A stretch of 64,000 bases of DNA, taken from Bacillota bacterium. GTDB lineage: Bacteria > Bacillota > Clostridia > Christensenellales > Pumilibacteraceae. Numbering within the stretch: position 1 is the first letter of the stretch; every line of letters begins with the position of its first letter. The DNA lies in contig WRLT01000001.1 of NCBI GenBank assembly GCA_009777485.1, positions 124,001-188,000 on the forward strand, in the 5' to 3' direction. The notes beneath the pieces were generated by a model. The model saw nothing but the letters and a program-made list of their open reading frames with translations, was not told the origin of the DNA and did no database searches. The position numbers were made by a program, and so were the translations under genes. Shown one piece after another: positions 25,657-33,152 of this stretch.

Positions 25657-26277
25657 CTATATAGCGACCTTTAATCTTATGTCGTTAAGCACATTCGGTC
25701 GTACACTTATTTGCAATTTTTCCATAATCAATGTGAGCAATTCATTTGCCAAAATCCTTAATTGTTTGCGCACCTCATTCCCTTCATCGCCTAAATAACA
25801 CAAGTATTCTCTATAAAGCATTTCTAGTTCTATTTCGCTCTTTTCTTGAAACGATATTTCGGTTTTGCCAGGCAATAATTGTATGCTACTCCTATAATAA
25901 GTAAGTCGATTGTCTGTACCTCTTGCTGTGCAGCTTGGCATAAATAACTGTGCTAAAAACAATTTTTGATTGGGCGATGGTAATCTGCGGTATAGTTGCT
26001 CAAATCTTTGTTTGTCTGCACCGCTAATCATACTAACAACGAGGCTATAAACGCTTTCAATATCCGATAACAAAAAAGAATAATCCCTGTTTATCATAGG
26101 TATGAGGCTATTATCCCAAACTAAGATGCCATGTGCAACAGTCGTTGTTCTTCTTGCGCAATCCTCACACCACTTTACGAAAGCACCATGTCGAACCTCT
26201 ATTCGATATCCGCTATAAACTACTGCTCCACATCTGGCGCACGTAAACTGTTGTGTGATTGTTCCTCTGTTGTGCAT
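25657..26277 (-). CDS. Zinc-ribbon protein of unknown function
   Basis: A 206-residue protein. It opens with a four-cysteine ribbon, FTCARCGAVVYSGYRIE then WCEDCA, i.e. CxxC-x(n)-CxxC. The rest is helical, with no motif I know. The CA..GA.VY.GY block recurs in the 190-residue protein at 28152-28724 and the small protein at 21309, so it may be a docking module specific to this operon. It lies 13 bases after the second JAB gene and 9 before the GTPase gene. Candidate roles are an adaptor or an E3-like specificity factor; nothing proves either. Confidence 0.6.
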   Translation of the reverse strand: MHNRGTITQQFTCARCGAVVYSGYRIEVRHGAFVKWCEDCARRTTTVAHGILVWDNSLIPMINRDYSFLLSDIESVYSLVVSMISGADKQRFEQLYRRLPSPNQKLFLAQLFMPSCTARGTDNRLTYYRSSIQLLPGKTEISFQEKSEIELEMLYREYLCYLGDEGNEVRKQLRILANELLTLIMEKLQISVRPNVLNDIRLKVAI

Positions 26278-26290
26278 CCTTGACCTCGCA

Positions 26291-27250
26291 TCATTTTTCC
26301 AAAATAGTTGCTATTTCTTGGCACATAGCAACACATTGCCTATATCGCTGATAGACCTCTGCATCCATGCCAAACAAGTATTCTTCGCCTAGTCTTGTCA
26401 TCGTTTCTCTTATTCGCATATTTTCTTCAGCAAACCGATCCTTAATCTTTTCAACATATAACCAATTCATCCGAAGGTCATGCAACTCGCGTGAGTTGCA
26501 CTCTTGCGTACCTTTTACTACCCGCGCTCTTAAATTCTGAATTTTAGTTAAAAAATTACCTACTTCAACAGAGAAATTTCTCATGAGCGTTTGCATATTT
26601 GCCGTCGGGCGTGTTACTTGGGCAATTTCAACAATAATTTTTCCACTACTGTTGCTCGGCAGAACCGAGTTCTTTTCAAGTGGTTTGACAATTGAGGCTG
26701 CGGTATAGTCAACGCCTGTTCTAACCAACGGCCACTCTCTTTCAAAATTTAGTTTGGGAGCAATATAACTAAATCCCGGTGCCTCAAAACGACAATCTAC
26801 TTCATATATTTTTGAATCCGAATCTTTGTATATAGCTGAAAATGAGTGATGTTCAGGGCTGAAAACAAGATAGAATTCACGACTTGTCGATGCCTTCATC
26901 ATCTTTACATCCATCTCGGAAAAAAAAGTTGCATATTTACCATGAGAATGGTAGTTGCCTATTATGTTTTTTTTGTATACGCCATCTGTCGAGTAGTTCT
27001 TGGTACAATATGAATATGCTTGCAATCCTGACTCAGATGTAAAAGTAAAATTAGCCTGAGTTCCACTTCCTTCAATGAAGAAAATATCATCAATTTGACC
27101 AACCACAACTACATCGTCGTGTTTTTCCATAGTACCGATTAAATATCCACCGCACTCTAAACCCGGTTCGACATAAACATGATGCCAAATCTTAGCTAGG
27201 GCAGTTGGGTTGATAATTAATACTACTCTTGACAATAAACGTCCTTTCAT
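26291..27250 (-). CDS. JAB/JAMM (MPN) metallopeptidase, deubiquitinase-like (second copy)
   Basis: A 319-residue protein with a complete JAMM zinc site: E32 in LECGGYLIG, H101 and H103 in NYHSHG, S111 and D114 in FSEMD. Catalytic JAMM proteins cleave isopeptide or peptide bonds after ubiquitin-like C-termini. The C-terminal half (from ~200) is a separate helical region that may bind a partner. It starts with a 4-base ATGA overlap with the upstream JAB gene, which is similar in sequence over the domain, so the two probably arose by duplication. Together with E1 and E2 genes this implies removal or maturation of a conjugated modifier. Confidence 0.88.
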   Translation of the reverse strand: MKGRLLSRVVLIINPTALAKIWHHVYVEPGLECGGYLIGTMEKHDDVVVVGQIDDIFFIEGSGTQANFTFTSESGLQAYSYCTKNYSTDGVYKKNIIGNYHSHGKYATFFSEMDVKMMKASTSREFYLVFSPEHHSFSAIYKDSDSKIYEVDCRFEAPGFSYIAPKLNFEREWPLVRTGVDYTAASIVKPLEKNSVLPSNSSGKIIVEIAQVTRPTANMQTLMRNFSVEVGNFLTKIQNLRARVVKGTQECNSRELHDLRMNWLYVEKIKDRFAEENMRIRETMTRLGEEYLFGMDAEVYQRYRQCVAMCQEIATILEK

Positions 27251-28146
27251 GCTTCACCTCGCTTAGTATAGTCTATGTCTACATGAGGAATTGTAGGTTC
27301 ACAATATCTAAACTCCGATCCACTTTTTTGCTTTAAGTGAATTGCAAATAGTTTTTGAGCTTTATTTTTGAATAATGCAGTAACTTCTTTTCTGCCCGGA
27401 CTAAAAACTAGATAAAACTCTGCCGCCGTTCCCGAAAAAATCATCGTCCTATCTGTTGGTGAAAAAAACGCATTAAAGCCGCCATGTGAATGATAGTTCC
27501 CTATAATGTTTTTTGAAAACACACCATCTTCGTTAGAATAGTTTTTAAGGCAATAGGAATAGGCTTTAAGTCCGTACGGAGCAGTAAAAGTATATTGAGC
27601 TGCGGAGCCCACAGAATCATCATGAAAAATATCCTCGACATATCCCGTTACATATTGCCCATCCTCACTCCATTGCAGGCGTCCAATAAGATAACCGCCG
27701 CATTCTAAATCAGGTCGAGTATGAACATGTTTTCCTATCCTTGCAAGAACATCGTCTGACAAATGTAACCGAATACCCTCTGCTTGTACAATAGGTGCGA
27801 CTATCTTTGTGCCGACTTGTTCCTTTCCACCAATAATTTGAAAACGAATTAGAGCCGCCTCTATTTTTTTAGTTACAATATCAACAATTTCGGTAGGCGT
27901 AACATCGGCGTAATTATAATTCCAACGCTTATTACACTTTATTGACTGCCATGCAAAACAATTGCGGCGAATCCATAAAAAACCAATTATGAGAAGCCCT
28001 TTTTTTGTTTTAATGCAAACACGAATTTTTGAGTTGATAATCCAGTCGCCACGGAAAACAACATCCTGTCCGTGCCTCGACTTAATGTTTTTTGCTGAGG
28101 AATTCAACAAATCAACTATGCCTAATTCTTTTTTGGTTTTTTTCAT
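27247..28146 (-). CDS. JAB/JAMM (MPN) metallopeptidase, deubiquitinase-like (first copy)
   Basis: 299 residues from the ATG at 28146, chosen because GTGGAG lies just upstream; longer frames would overlap the previous gene heavily. The N-terminal ~120 residues are a basic, Trp-rich domain of unknown fold (IGFLWIRRNCFAWQ). The JAMM domain follows with E148 in LECGGYLIG, H219 and H221 in NYHSHGG, S229 and D232 in FSPTD, so all metal ligands and the active-site glutamate are present. It lies 5 bases after the 190-residue gene and overlaps the second JAB gene by 4 bases. Two intact JAMM enzymes in tandem may divide modifier processing from deconjugation, or form a heterodimer as eukaryotic JAMM pairs do. 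Confidence 0.88.
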   Translation of the reverse strand: MKKTKKELGIVDLLNSSAKNIKSRHGQDVVFRGDWIINSKIRVCIKTKKGLLIIGFLWIRRNCFAWQSIKCNKRWNYNYADVTPTEIVDIVTKKIEAALIRFQIIGGKEQVGTKIVAPIVQAEGIRLHLSDDVLARIGKHVHTRPDLECGGYLIGRLQWSEDGQYVTGYVEDIFHDDSVGSAAQYTFTAPYGLKAYSYCLKNYSNEDGVFSKNIIGNYHSHGGFNAFFSPTDRTMIFSGTAAEFYLVFSPGRKEVTALFKNKAQKLFAIHLKQKSGSEFRYCEPTIPHVDIDYTKRGEA

Positions 28147-28151
28147 CGCTT

Positions 28152-28724
28152 TTACTCCACAAAAATTCCGATTATTTCGAAGGCGTTTGTAGCCTTTACA
28201 ATTGTAACTTTCTGTTCCCCTATATTGGGTCCACAAACCACTAAACAAACCTTGCCTACTGACAAAGACGCAATAGCATCCCTTTCTAACTTACTTCCAC
28301 CCATGGGAGCATGCCCTATAAATTTTCCGAGTATGTTGCCGGACAAATTTGCTTTATCAAATTTTGATTTATCTTGAGGCGTCGCAAATTGATACTTTAA
28401 TGATATTAGCGGCGTTAAAATAAAGTCCGTACATTTGTATCTTAATATTTCCCCTGCAAGCGGTTCGATTTTGTTCCCTATAAGATAACCTACCGGCAAT
28501 GTTGCGCCTGAATGTGAAAGAATGCTTCGAACTGCAATTTTGCTTAAAATAAGTGTTTGGTTAATTTGCGGATGCGAGGTTTTAAAGTCACGATCATATA
28601 CCTCCTCCGAAATAAGCATGTTTAAACTAGGGCTATTCAAACAAAAGCCCGTATAAACCGACGCTCCGCTTCTTGCGCAAGAAACAGGCGACGACACATT
28701 AAATCTAACGGCAAAACTACTCAT
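28152..28724 (-). CDS. Uncharacterised protein with degenerate CA..GA.VY.G module
   Basis: A 190-residue protein I do not recognise. Its N-terminus SSPVSCARSGASVYTGF matches the ribbon start of the 206-residue protein, but the second and later cysteines are mostly missing, so zinc may not bind. The middle contains TLPVGYLIG, like the first strand of JAB domains, yet no HxH follows. The C-terminus is beta-rich (VCLVVCGPNIGEQKVTIVK). It overlaps the E1 gene by 4 bases and precedes the first JAB gene by 5. It is likely a structural or adaptor part of the conjugation complex. Confidence 0.55.
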   Translation of the reverse strand: MSSFAVRFNVSSPVSCARSGASVYTGFCLNSPSLNMLISEEVYDRDFKTSHPQINQTLILSKIAVRSILSHSGATLPVGYLIGNKIEPLAGEILRYKCTDFILTPLISLKYQFATPQDKSKFDKANLSGNILGKFIGHAPMGGSKLERDAIASLSVGKVCLVVCGPNIGEQKVTIVKATNAFEIIGIFVE

Positions 28725-30031
28725 TCTTTTACCACCAACCTTATAATACGAGCGTTGAGAAAATCCCCATCTTTCGCTATACGATATATGTGATCACGCG
28801 GCAACTTCTGCGCAAATTTCTTGACATCCAAGTAGCTATCTATCAACAGCGTTGGTGCATCGCTATGGACTTCATCAGGAACAGTCCTTGATTTTGTTTT
28901 ATATACCGAATAAAACAGCATAGACCAACCCTCTAAGTCTATTATATACCCATCCGCATCATATCCCTTAAATGCTTTTTTAATTGCGCTAAGTAGCTGT
29001 TGCGATGTTGTAGTTTTTGATATAGTAATTGTCGGGATTTGTTCCTCGCCCAAAGCTTGTTTTTTTCCGTGTTTGTCAAACGCCCAAACCAAGCGCCCTG
29101 CCCTGAGAATATCACTTCCACTATGGTAGGTACAGGTTTCGACCGTTGATGATTGTTTTGTCGCACACAAATTGTGGGCATCCGTTTCTTTGAATGAAAG
29201 CCCAACCTCTTGTAGCGAGTATTTCCAATATCGCTTTGCTTGCTCCGTTCCCCCATCGTTCAACCCTGCTTGAAATTTCCCCAACAAGAAACTAATTGCA
29301 ATTGATGACGCTATGCCAGCAATTGTCGAAGAAAATCCCATAACTTGAGGCTGTGTAGCTGCGGAATAACCGTCGCCGCAATGCACACGCTTTTGTATTT
29401 CTTGTGCGCCCCCTAGTTCAGTACAGGCATAGCATACCTTCGAACCTGCGGGCGACACAATTATATCCCCAACCATTCTTTCGTGTGGATATTTGAATAA
29501 ACCTGTCGCCGCTGTAATGTGTGTCTTTTGATATAACTTACAGCCTCTATCCACATAGTATCTTATTCCTAACGAATCTACGGGCGAAAGTATTAAATCG
29601 AAATCTTTAAAGAAACCCCAACCAAGCATAGTTATGTCTGCATCAATACCTGTTACAGATATAGAAAAAGGGCTGCGCTCGGCACAGCGCTGTGCCAAAG
29701 CCAATGCCTTTGGTCTGCCAACATCCTCTTCGGTAATCATTGGCGAACGAGGAAGATTCCAATATTCGTATTTATCAAGGTCGACTATGGTTAGGTCTGA
29801 AACACCTGAATAAATAAGGTTTTTCGCAACCTCGTTTCCAAGAGTTCCGGCACCAATCATCAATACACGCTTGCTCGCCAATTCGCCTTTATTAAAGTTA
29901 AAACGCTTGCTTAATTCAACTTGAATTACCGTGCTATATTCGACTTGCTTGCAGTATGTTTCAACTGCAACGAATGGAATAAGCGCTGGTGCGACACTTG
30001 CGCTTGTTGAAACTTTTTTTGTTACACCCAT
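28721..30031 (-). CDS. E1-like/ThiF-family modifier-activating enzyme
   Basis: A 436-residue adenylating enzyme of the ThiF/MoeB/E1 fold. The nucleotide loop GAGTLG is at 60-65, then the acidic residue of TIVDLDKYE (D84), the arginine finger in NLPRSP (R95), the lysine of GRPKA (K108), and ILSPVDSLGIRYYVD for the second aspartate. A MoeB-like CYAC occurs near 208; the usual second CxxC pair is absent. The last ~120 residues form an extra C-terminal domain with no clear match (YIIDLEGWSMLFYSV). E1-like enzymes adenylate the C-terminal glycine of a ubiquitin-like protein and pass it to an E2. The gene is 10 bases after an E2-like gene and overlaps the next gene by 4 bases. Confidence 0.9.
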   Translation of the reverse strand: MGVTKKVSTSASVAPALIPFVAVETYCKQVEYSTVIQVELSKRFNFNKGELASKRVLMIGAGTLGNEVAKNLIYSGVSDLTIVDLDKYEYWNLPRSPMITEEDVGRPKALALAQRCAERSPFSISVTGIDADITMLGWGFFKDFDLILSPVDSLGIRYYVDRGCKLYQKTHITAATGLFKYPHERMVGDIIVSPAGSKVCYACTELGGAQEIQKRVHCGDGYSAATQPQVMGFSSTIAGIASSIAISFLLGKFQAGLNDGGTEQAKRYWKYSLQEVGLSFKETDAHNLCATKQSSTVETCTYHSGSDILRAGRLVWAFDKHGKKQALGEEQIPTITISKTTTSQQLLSAIKKAFKGYDADGYIIDLEGWSMLFYSVYKTKSRTVPDEVHSDAPTLLIDSYLDVKKFAQKLPRDHIYRIAKDGDFLNARIIRLVVKE

Positions 30032-30041
30032 TTTTTTACTC

Positions 30042-30638
30042 CTATTGCCATTTTAGCATTCCTATCCTCAAACGAAACTGACCATCTATCCATTGCGACA
30101 ATTCAATACTGTCGACAGGGCTTAGTCTGAATATCGCATCTACACGAGCTGCTTGCTTCTTTGCGTTTTCGTAGGCCTCATCAGCATTGTTCCCAAAATC
30201 CCTAGTAGCAAGGTGACCATTAAGCGAATATTTTCCGATGTTAGCACAGCGCAAAGTCAAAATCAGATGCTTAATTATTTCTTGAACCGTAGTCAAGTCT
30301 TGATTTCTATGCCCCCAACACGGATGTCCACTATTGAATACATGTGCATGCAAAAAAGGACTTCCAACCGCACCTTGCCAAAAGCGAACATTTGCGGAAC
30401 TTACTCGGCTAGGGGTTACTGCGACTTTTCCATTGATATTTGATAAACTGAGCCACGTGAATGGATAAGAAACAATAACGTCTGATTCAACACCGTTAGG
30501 GAAACTTGGGTAATTGCTAATAGTAAATAAAACCGATTGACCATCGGCACTTCTTGTAGCAGTACAATTAGGGCAGTTTAGTTGCGCTTTTATTAATCCT
30601 GCTATAATTCTGTAAACAATCAACCTATCCATGTTCAT
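30042..30638 (-). CDS. E2-like ubiquitin-conjugating-fold protein (copy 2, adjacent to E1)
   Basis: A 198-residue protein (196 from the second Met). After strands ending in YPFTWLSLSN comes the E2 active-site region PFLHAHVFNSGHPCWG, corresponding to the HPN-x-x-x-x-G-x-x-C block of eukaryotic E2 enzymes; Cys107 is the predicted thioester cysteine. The following helix TVQEIIKHLILTLR matches the E2 helix after the active site. It belongs with the prokaryotic E2 families (Prok-E2 / PRTRTC-B style). An extra CPNC pair near the N-terminus and the paralog's CPEC hint at metal binding. Its neighbour 10 bases on is the E1 gene; 84 bases upstream is the candidate modifier. Confidence 0.8.
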   Translation of the reverse strand: MNMDRLIVYRIIAGLIKAQLNCPNCTATRSADGQSVLFTISNYPSFPNGVESDVIVSYPFTWLSLSNINGKVAVTPSRVSSANVRFWQGAVGSPFLHAHVFNSGHPCWGHRNQDLTTVQEIIKHLILTLRCANIGKYSLNGHLATRDFGNNADEAYENAKKQAARVDAIFRLSPVDSIELSQWIDGQFRLRIGMLKWQ

Positions 30639-30722
30639 TCTCAGCTAAATTAAAATATCCCATGGCAAAAAAATTACACATGGGATATGCATAATGATTG
30701 CTCCTTACGATTTTTTACCCTA

Positions 30723-31061
30723 TTAGCCTACGACCTTGCTTATGTTGGCAACAAAAGGCACTTCTTTGCCACTTGCTTGCAAGGTCTTTACTTGCTCGCC
30801 AACTTGCGCTTGCAACGGCTGGTCCCAAGCAAGTGTGATTACTTCGCCGCCCGCCGTCAATCCAATCGAAGAATTTTGGGTGTCGAAATCGCCTTGGGTT
30901 TTTGTTTCGTTGTACCCATCCTCGCCGCCAAAGACACCAATCATTGCTTCCTTGGATTGTGACTCAATCAATTTTAAAATCATCGCTTTCGGCGTTTCCG
31001 AAAGTTCAAAGTCAAAGCTGATTGTCGTTGAATTGTTAATGTCTGATAGTTTTCCTCTCAT
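30723..31061 (-). CDS. Small protein ending in glycine: candidate ubiquitin-like modifier or substrate
   Basis: A 112-residue acidic protein of alternating beta strands and one helix (TPKAMILKLIESQ), ending ISKVVG so the terminal residue is glycine. It sits between the two E2-like genes in an operon with E1 and two JAB enzymes, exactly where a modifier would be expected. A C-terminal Gly would allow direct adenylation by the E1 without prior trimming. However, there is no di-glycine, and I cannot match it to a named ubiquitin-like family. It could instead be the conjugation target or a structural protein. A start at 31061 is preceded by AAGGAGTATATC, a good ribosome-binding site. Confidence 0.45.
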   Translation of the reverse strand: MRGKLSDINNSTTISFDFELSETPKAMILKLIESQSKEAMIGVFGGEDGYNETKTQGDFDTQNSSIGLTAGGEVITLAWDQPLQAQVGEQVKTLQASGKEVPFVANISKVVG

Positions 31062-31121
31062 GATATACTCCTTATATAGTAAATTTTTTATATCTTACGG
31101 TTTTCCGCTGATACCAACATT

Positions 31122-31715
31122 TTACTGCCACCTAAGCATGCCAACTCTTAAGCGGAATTGCGCATCTATCCATTGCGGCAGTTCTATACCCTTGACTGGC
31201 GACAGTCCGTACTTTTTGTCAACACGTGCCGCTTGATTTCTTGCATTTTTCATAATCTCAGCAACGGTGTTTCCAAAGTTCCTAGTCGCAGGGACGCCAA
31301 CTCTTATAGAATACTCTCCGATATTAGCGCATCTTAATGTCAATATCAAATGTTCGACGACCTCTTTTACCGTAGACAAACCTTGATTGTTATGACCCCA
31401 ACAAGGATGTCCATCATTGAAAATATGTGCATGTAAAAAAGGTGTTCCTACGCTGTTTTGCCAAAACCTTGCACTTGTTGAATTCATTCGTCCCGGTGCT
31501 ACAGCAACTTTTCCATTTGCGTTTGATAAACTAAGCCAAGTAAAAGGATAAGTGGCAATTACGGTTCCATTTTGACCGCTAGGGAATGTCGGATAACCAG
31601 TAATAGTAAAAACAACAGAACTCCCATCCGAACTTCTGCTTGCTGTGCATTCAGGACATTTTAGTTGCGCCTTAACCAAGCCTGCTATTATGTTGTAAAC
31701 GACCATTCTGTCCAT
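31122..31715 (-). CDS. E2-like ubiquitin-conjugating-fold protein (copy 1, first gene of operon)
   Basis: 197 residues from the ATG at 31715, chosen because GAGGGGAGC is 6 bases upstream and because the length then equals that of its paralog. It is roughly 60% identical by eye to the copy at 30042, with active-site block PFLHAHIFNDGHPCWG and predicted catalytic Cys105, the same CPEC pair near residue 20 and the same post-active-site helix. Two E2 proteins with one E1 may act as a heterodimer (as Ubc13 with an inactive partner does), but here both keep the cysteine. It is the first gene after the operon promoter. Confidence 0.8.
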   Translation of the reverse strand: MDRMVVYNIIAGLVKAQLKCPECTASRSSDGSSVVFTITGYPTFPSGQNGTVIATYPFTWLSLSNANGKVAVAPGRMNSTSARFWQNSVGTPFLHAHIFNDGHPCWGHNNQGLSTVKEVVEHLILTLRCANIGEYSIRVGVPATRNFGNTVAEIMKNARNQAARVDKKYGLSPVKGIELPQWIDAQFRLRVGMLRWQ

Positions 31716-31750
31716 TCTGTAGCTCCCCTCTGCGCCCGCAAGGCACACCT

Positions 31751-31807
31751 ATCGCAAGTATAAACTTGTATTAATAAATTATAGCATAACACAAGTACAC
31801 TTGTCCA
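31751..31807 (-). promoter_or_regulatory. Promoter and paired dyad operators of the ubiquitin-like operon
   Basis: On the minus strand TGGACA (31802-31807) and TATAAT (31778-31783) are 18 bases apart. A near-perfect dyad ACAAGT-n2-ACTTGT (31791-31804) lies between and over the -35. A second, CAAGT-n4-ACTTG (31755-31768), lies just downstream of the likely start near 31771. Centres are 36 bases apart. Both share the arms CAAGT/ACTTG and look like sites for one dimeric repressor, whose gene is not adjacent. The leader before the first E2 gene would be about 56 bases. Confidence 0.65.
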
Positions 31808-31918
31808 ACAAATTTAGTAGGTTTTCAACAAATTTCTTTGAAAAACGACAACAAAAAATAGGGCTAGAACGATTAAATACTAATCTCTTGTTTAACGCAA
31901 ACAAAGTTTTGCTTGTTG

Positions 31919-32812
31919 CTATTTAATGAAAGAATAAATTTTCTTAGAAATCTCCCTAGGATATGCATTATTGCAGTATTCTGAATATCCTTCAGCGAAA
32001 AACTCCACTATGCTGTGACAGGCATATTCTGATAAGCCACTTCTAATGTCGCTAGAGGTTAACGAGCCATGATAAGAAATAAATTCTTTTTTAGAAGATA
32101 TGCCTCTAGAAAAATCAATTAAATGTCCGACTTCGTGGTCGACTATCGATTTTATACTCGAACAACCTGTGGGCGAAAAGCCTGACTTGCAACCCCCCGA
32201 TAAATTAATGAGCGTTCGAAACAGCGATGAGTTGTTGAAACTTTTCTCTCGTAGCATGATTCCATCAAACAACCCGCCTCCTGCTACGGCATAAGCTATA
32301 TTGTCGTTCACTTCCCCACTCGCATTGTTGCTTTTAATAAGTTGAGTTATTTTCTGCACTTCATTTGATGGCAAAATACTATCCAAACCAAATTTTTGCA
32401 AAACAGTTACATCCCCTCTTTCTAGGTCAGCTATTAGCTTTGCAAATGCAGTATCCGATCCTAAGAAGCACATTTTACTTCGCAATTCCGAGAATCGATT
32501 CATTGACTCTAGTATTGCAACTAAGCTGTATTTTGCTGCATCCATATGCAAGCCACTGTAATCGCAACAATCACAAATATTGTTCATTTTAGCAATTGTA
32601 TTTATTTGAGCAATACTATTTGCATTATGAATTTGGTTTGCAAGAACTAAGATATTTTGCTTAAGCATAAACCGTCGTTTTTGCCGCTGCATATATATCT
32701 TTTTTTGGTCACTACTAAATCGTACTTTAATCACTTGCCCATTAGGCAAGCAAAAAGCACACTCGACCCCCTGTGACGGGAAATTAAATTGAAATGGAAA
32801 ATTGTTGAACAT
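31919..32812 (-). CDS. Zincin-like metallopeptidase (toxin-type)
   Basis: A 297-residue protein with a zinc-protease motif HEVGH at 226-230 (SIVDHEVGHLIDF) and a downstream EFFAEGYSEY near residue 270 that can give the third zinc ligand. The same HExGH...EFFAEGFAEY pattern is seen in polymorphic-toxin metallopeptidases and in phage-head-associated zincins. The N-terminal half is helical with a CDCC cluster and a short cysteine-rich start. There is no signal peptide. It has its own region upstream of the E2 operon, transcribed in the same direction, with ~200 bases of AT-rich DNA between that include the E2 promoter. It may be an effector of the neighbouring system or an unrelated toxin. Confidence 0.7.
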   Translation of the reverse strand: MFNNFPFQFNFPSQGVECAFCLPNGQVIKVRFSSDQKKIYMQRQKRRFMLKQNILVLANQIHNANSIAQINTIAKMNNICDCCDYSGLHMDAAKYSLVAILESMNRFSELRSKMCFLGSDTAFAKLIADLERGDVTVLQKFGLDSILPSNEVQKITQLIKSNNASGEVNDNIAYAVAGGGLFDGIMLREKSFNNSSLFRTLINLSGGCKSGFSPTGCSSIKSIVDHEVGHLIDFSRGISSKKEFISYHGSLTSSDIRSGLSEYACHSIVEFFAEGYSEYCNNAYPREISKKIYSFIK

Positions 32813-33021
32813 ATCGTTAATCTCATAGGAGCGTATTATCTTAATCTAAATTATAACATGTTTCGACACAAAACTCAAGGTAATAACACTACGTCTAAAC
32901 GAAAACTTGTTTTATTCGGGTTCAAACCGTAAACTTTTCCGCTTTGGTTAACTGGTTGAACGGTTGTCAAAAAGTCGATACTTCAACCCCCCTCTTGACG
33001 AAAGTTGGTTAACTTCTTTAA
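32813..33021. other. Gene-free stretch at the left edge of element A
   Basis: AT-rich sequence with no supportable gene. It holds the probable upstream region of the metallopeptidase gene and then the junction to element A. Confidence 0.45.
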
Positions 33022-33046
33022 TGTCGGGCGAAAGGGATTTGAACCT
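33022..33046 (-). other. tRNA 3'-end-like remnant (possible attachment-site scar)
   Basis: Read on the minus strand this is a T-loop followed by an acceptor-like end: AGGTTCAAATCCC, then TTTCGCCCGACA. The T-stem 5' strand next to it does not pair (TGAG against CTT) and no tRNA body precedes it, so only the 3' end is present. Such tails are left when an element integrates in a tRNA gene. No matching complete tRNA is in the window. Confidence 0.45.
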
Positions 33047-33120
33047 CAAAACGACTACAATGGCAGAAAAGGCTTGAAACGAGGTCAAATATGCCCTAAA
33101 TAGCCCCTAAAATGCAAAAA

Positions 33121-33152
33121 TGTTGCCTTCGTAATTTCTTACGAAGGCAACA
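33121..33152 (-). terminator. Terminator overlapping the recombinase stop codon
   Basis: TGTTGCCTTCGTAA (33121-33134) and TTACGAAGGCAACA (33139-33152) form a perfect 14-base stem with a 4-base loop. On the minus strand it is followed by TTTTTGC. The stop codon of the recombinase at 33139 lies inside the stem. Confidence 0.85.

Noticed and set aside
28152-28724. Third JAB domain protein
   Set aside because: TLPVGYLIG resembles a JAB strand but no HxH or following S/D ligands exist.
31122-31748. Longer E2 start at 31748
   Set aside because: The start at 31715 has a strong ribosome-binding site and equals the paralog in length.
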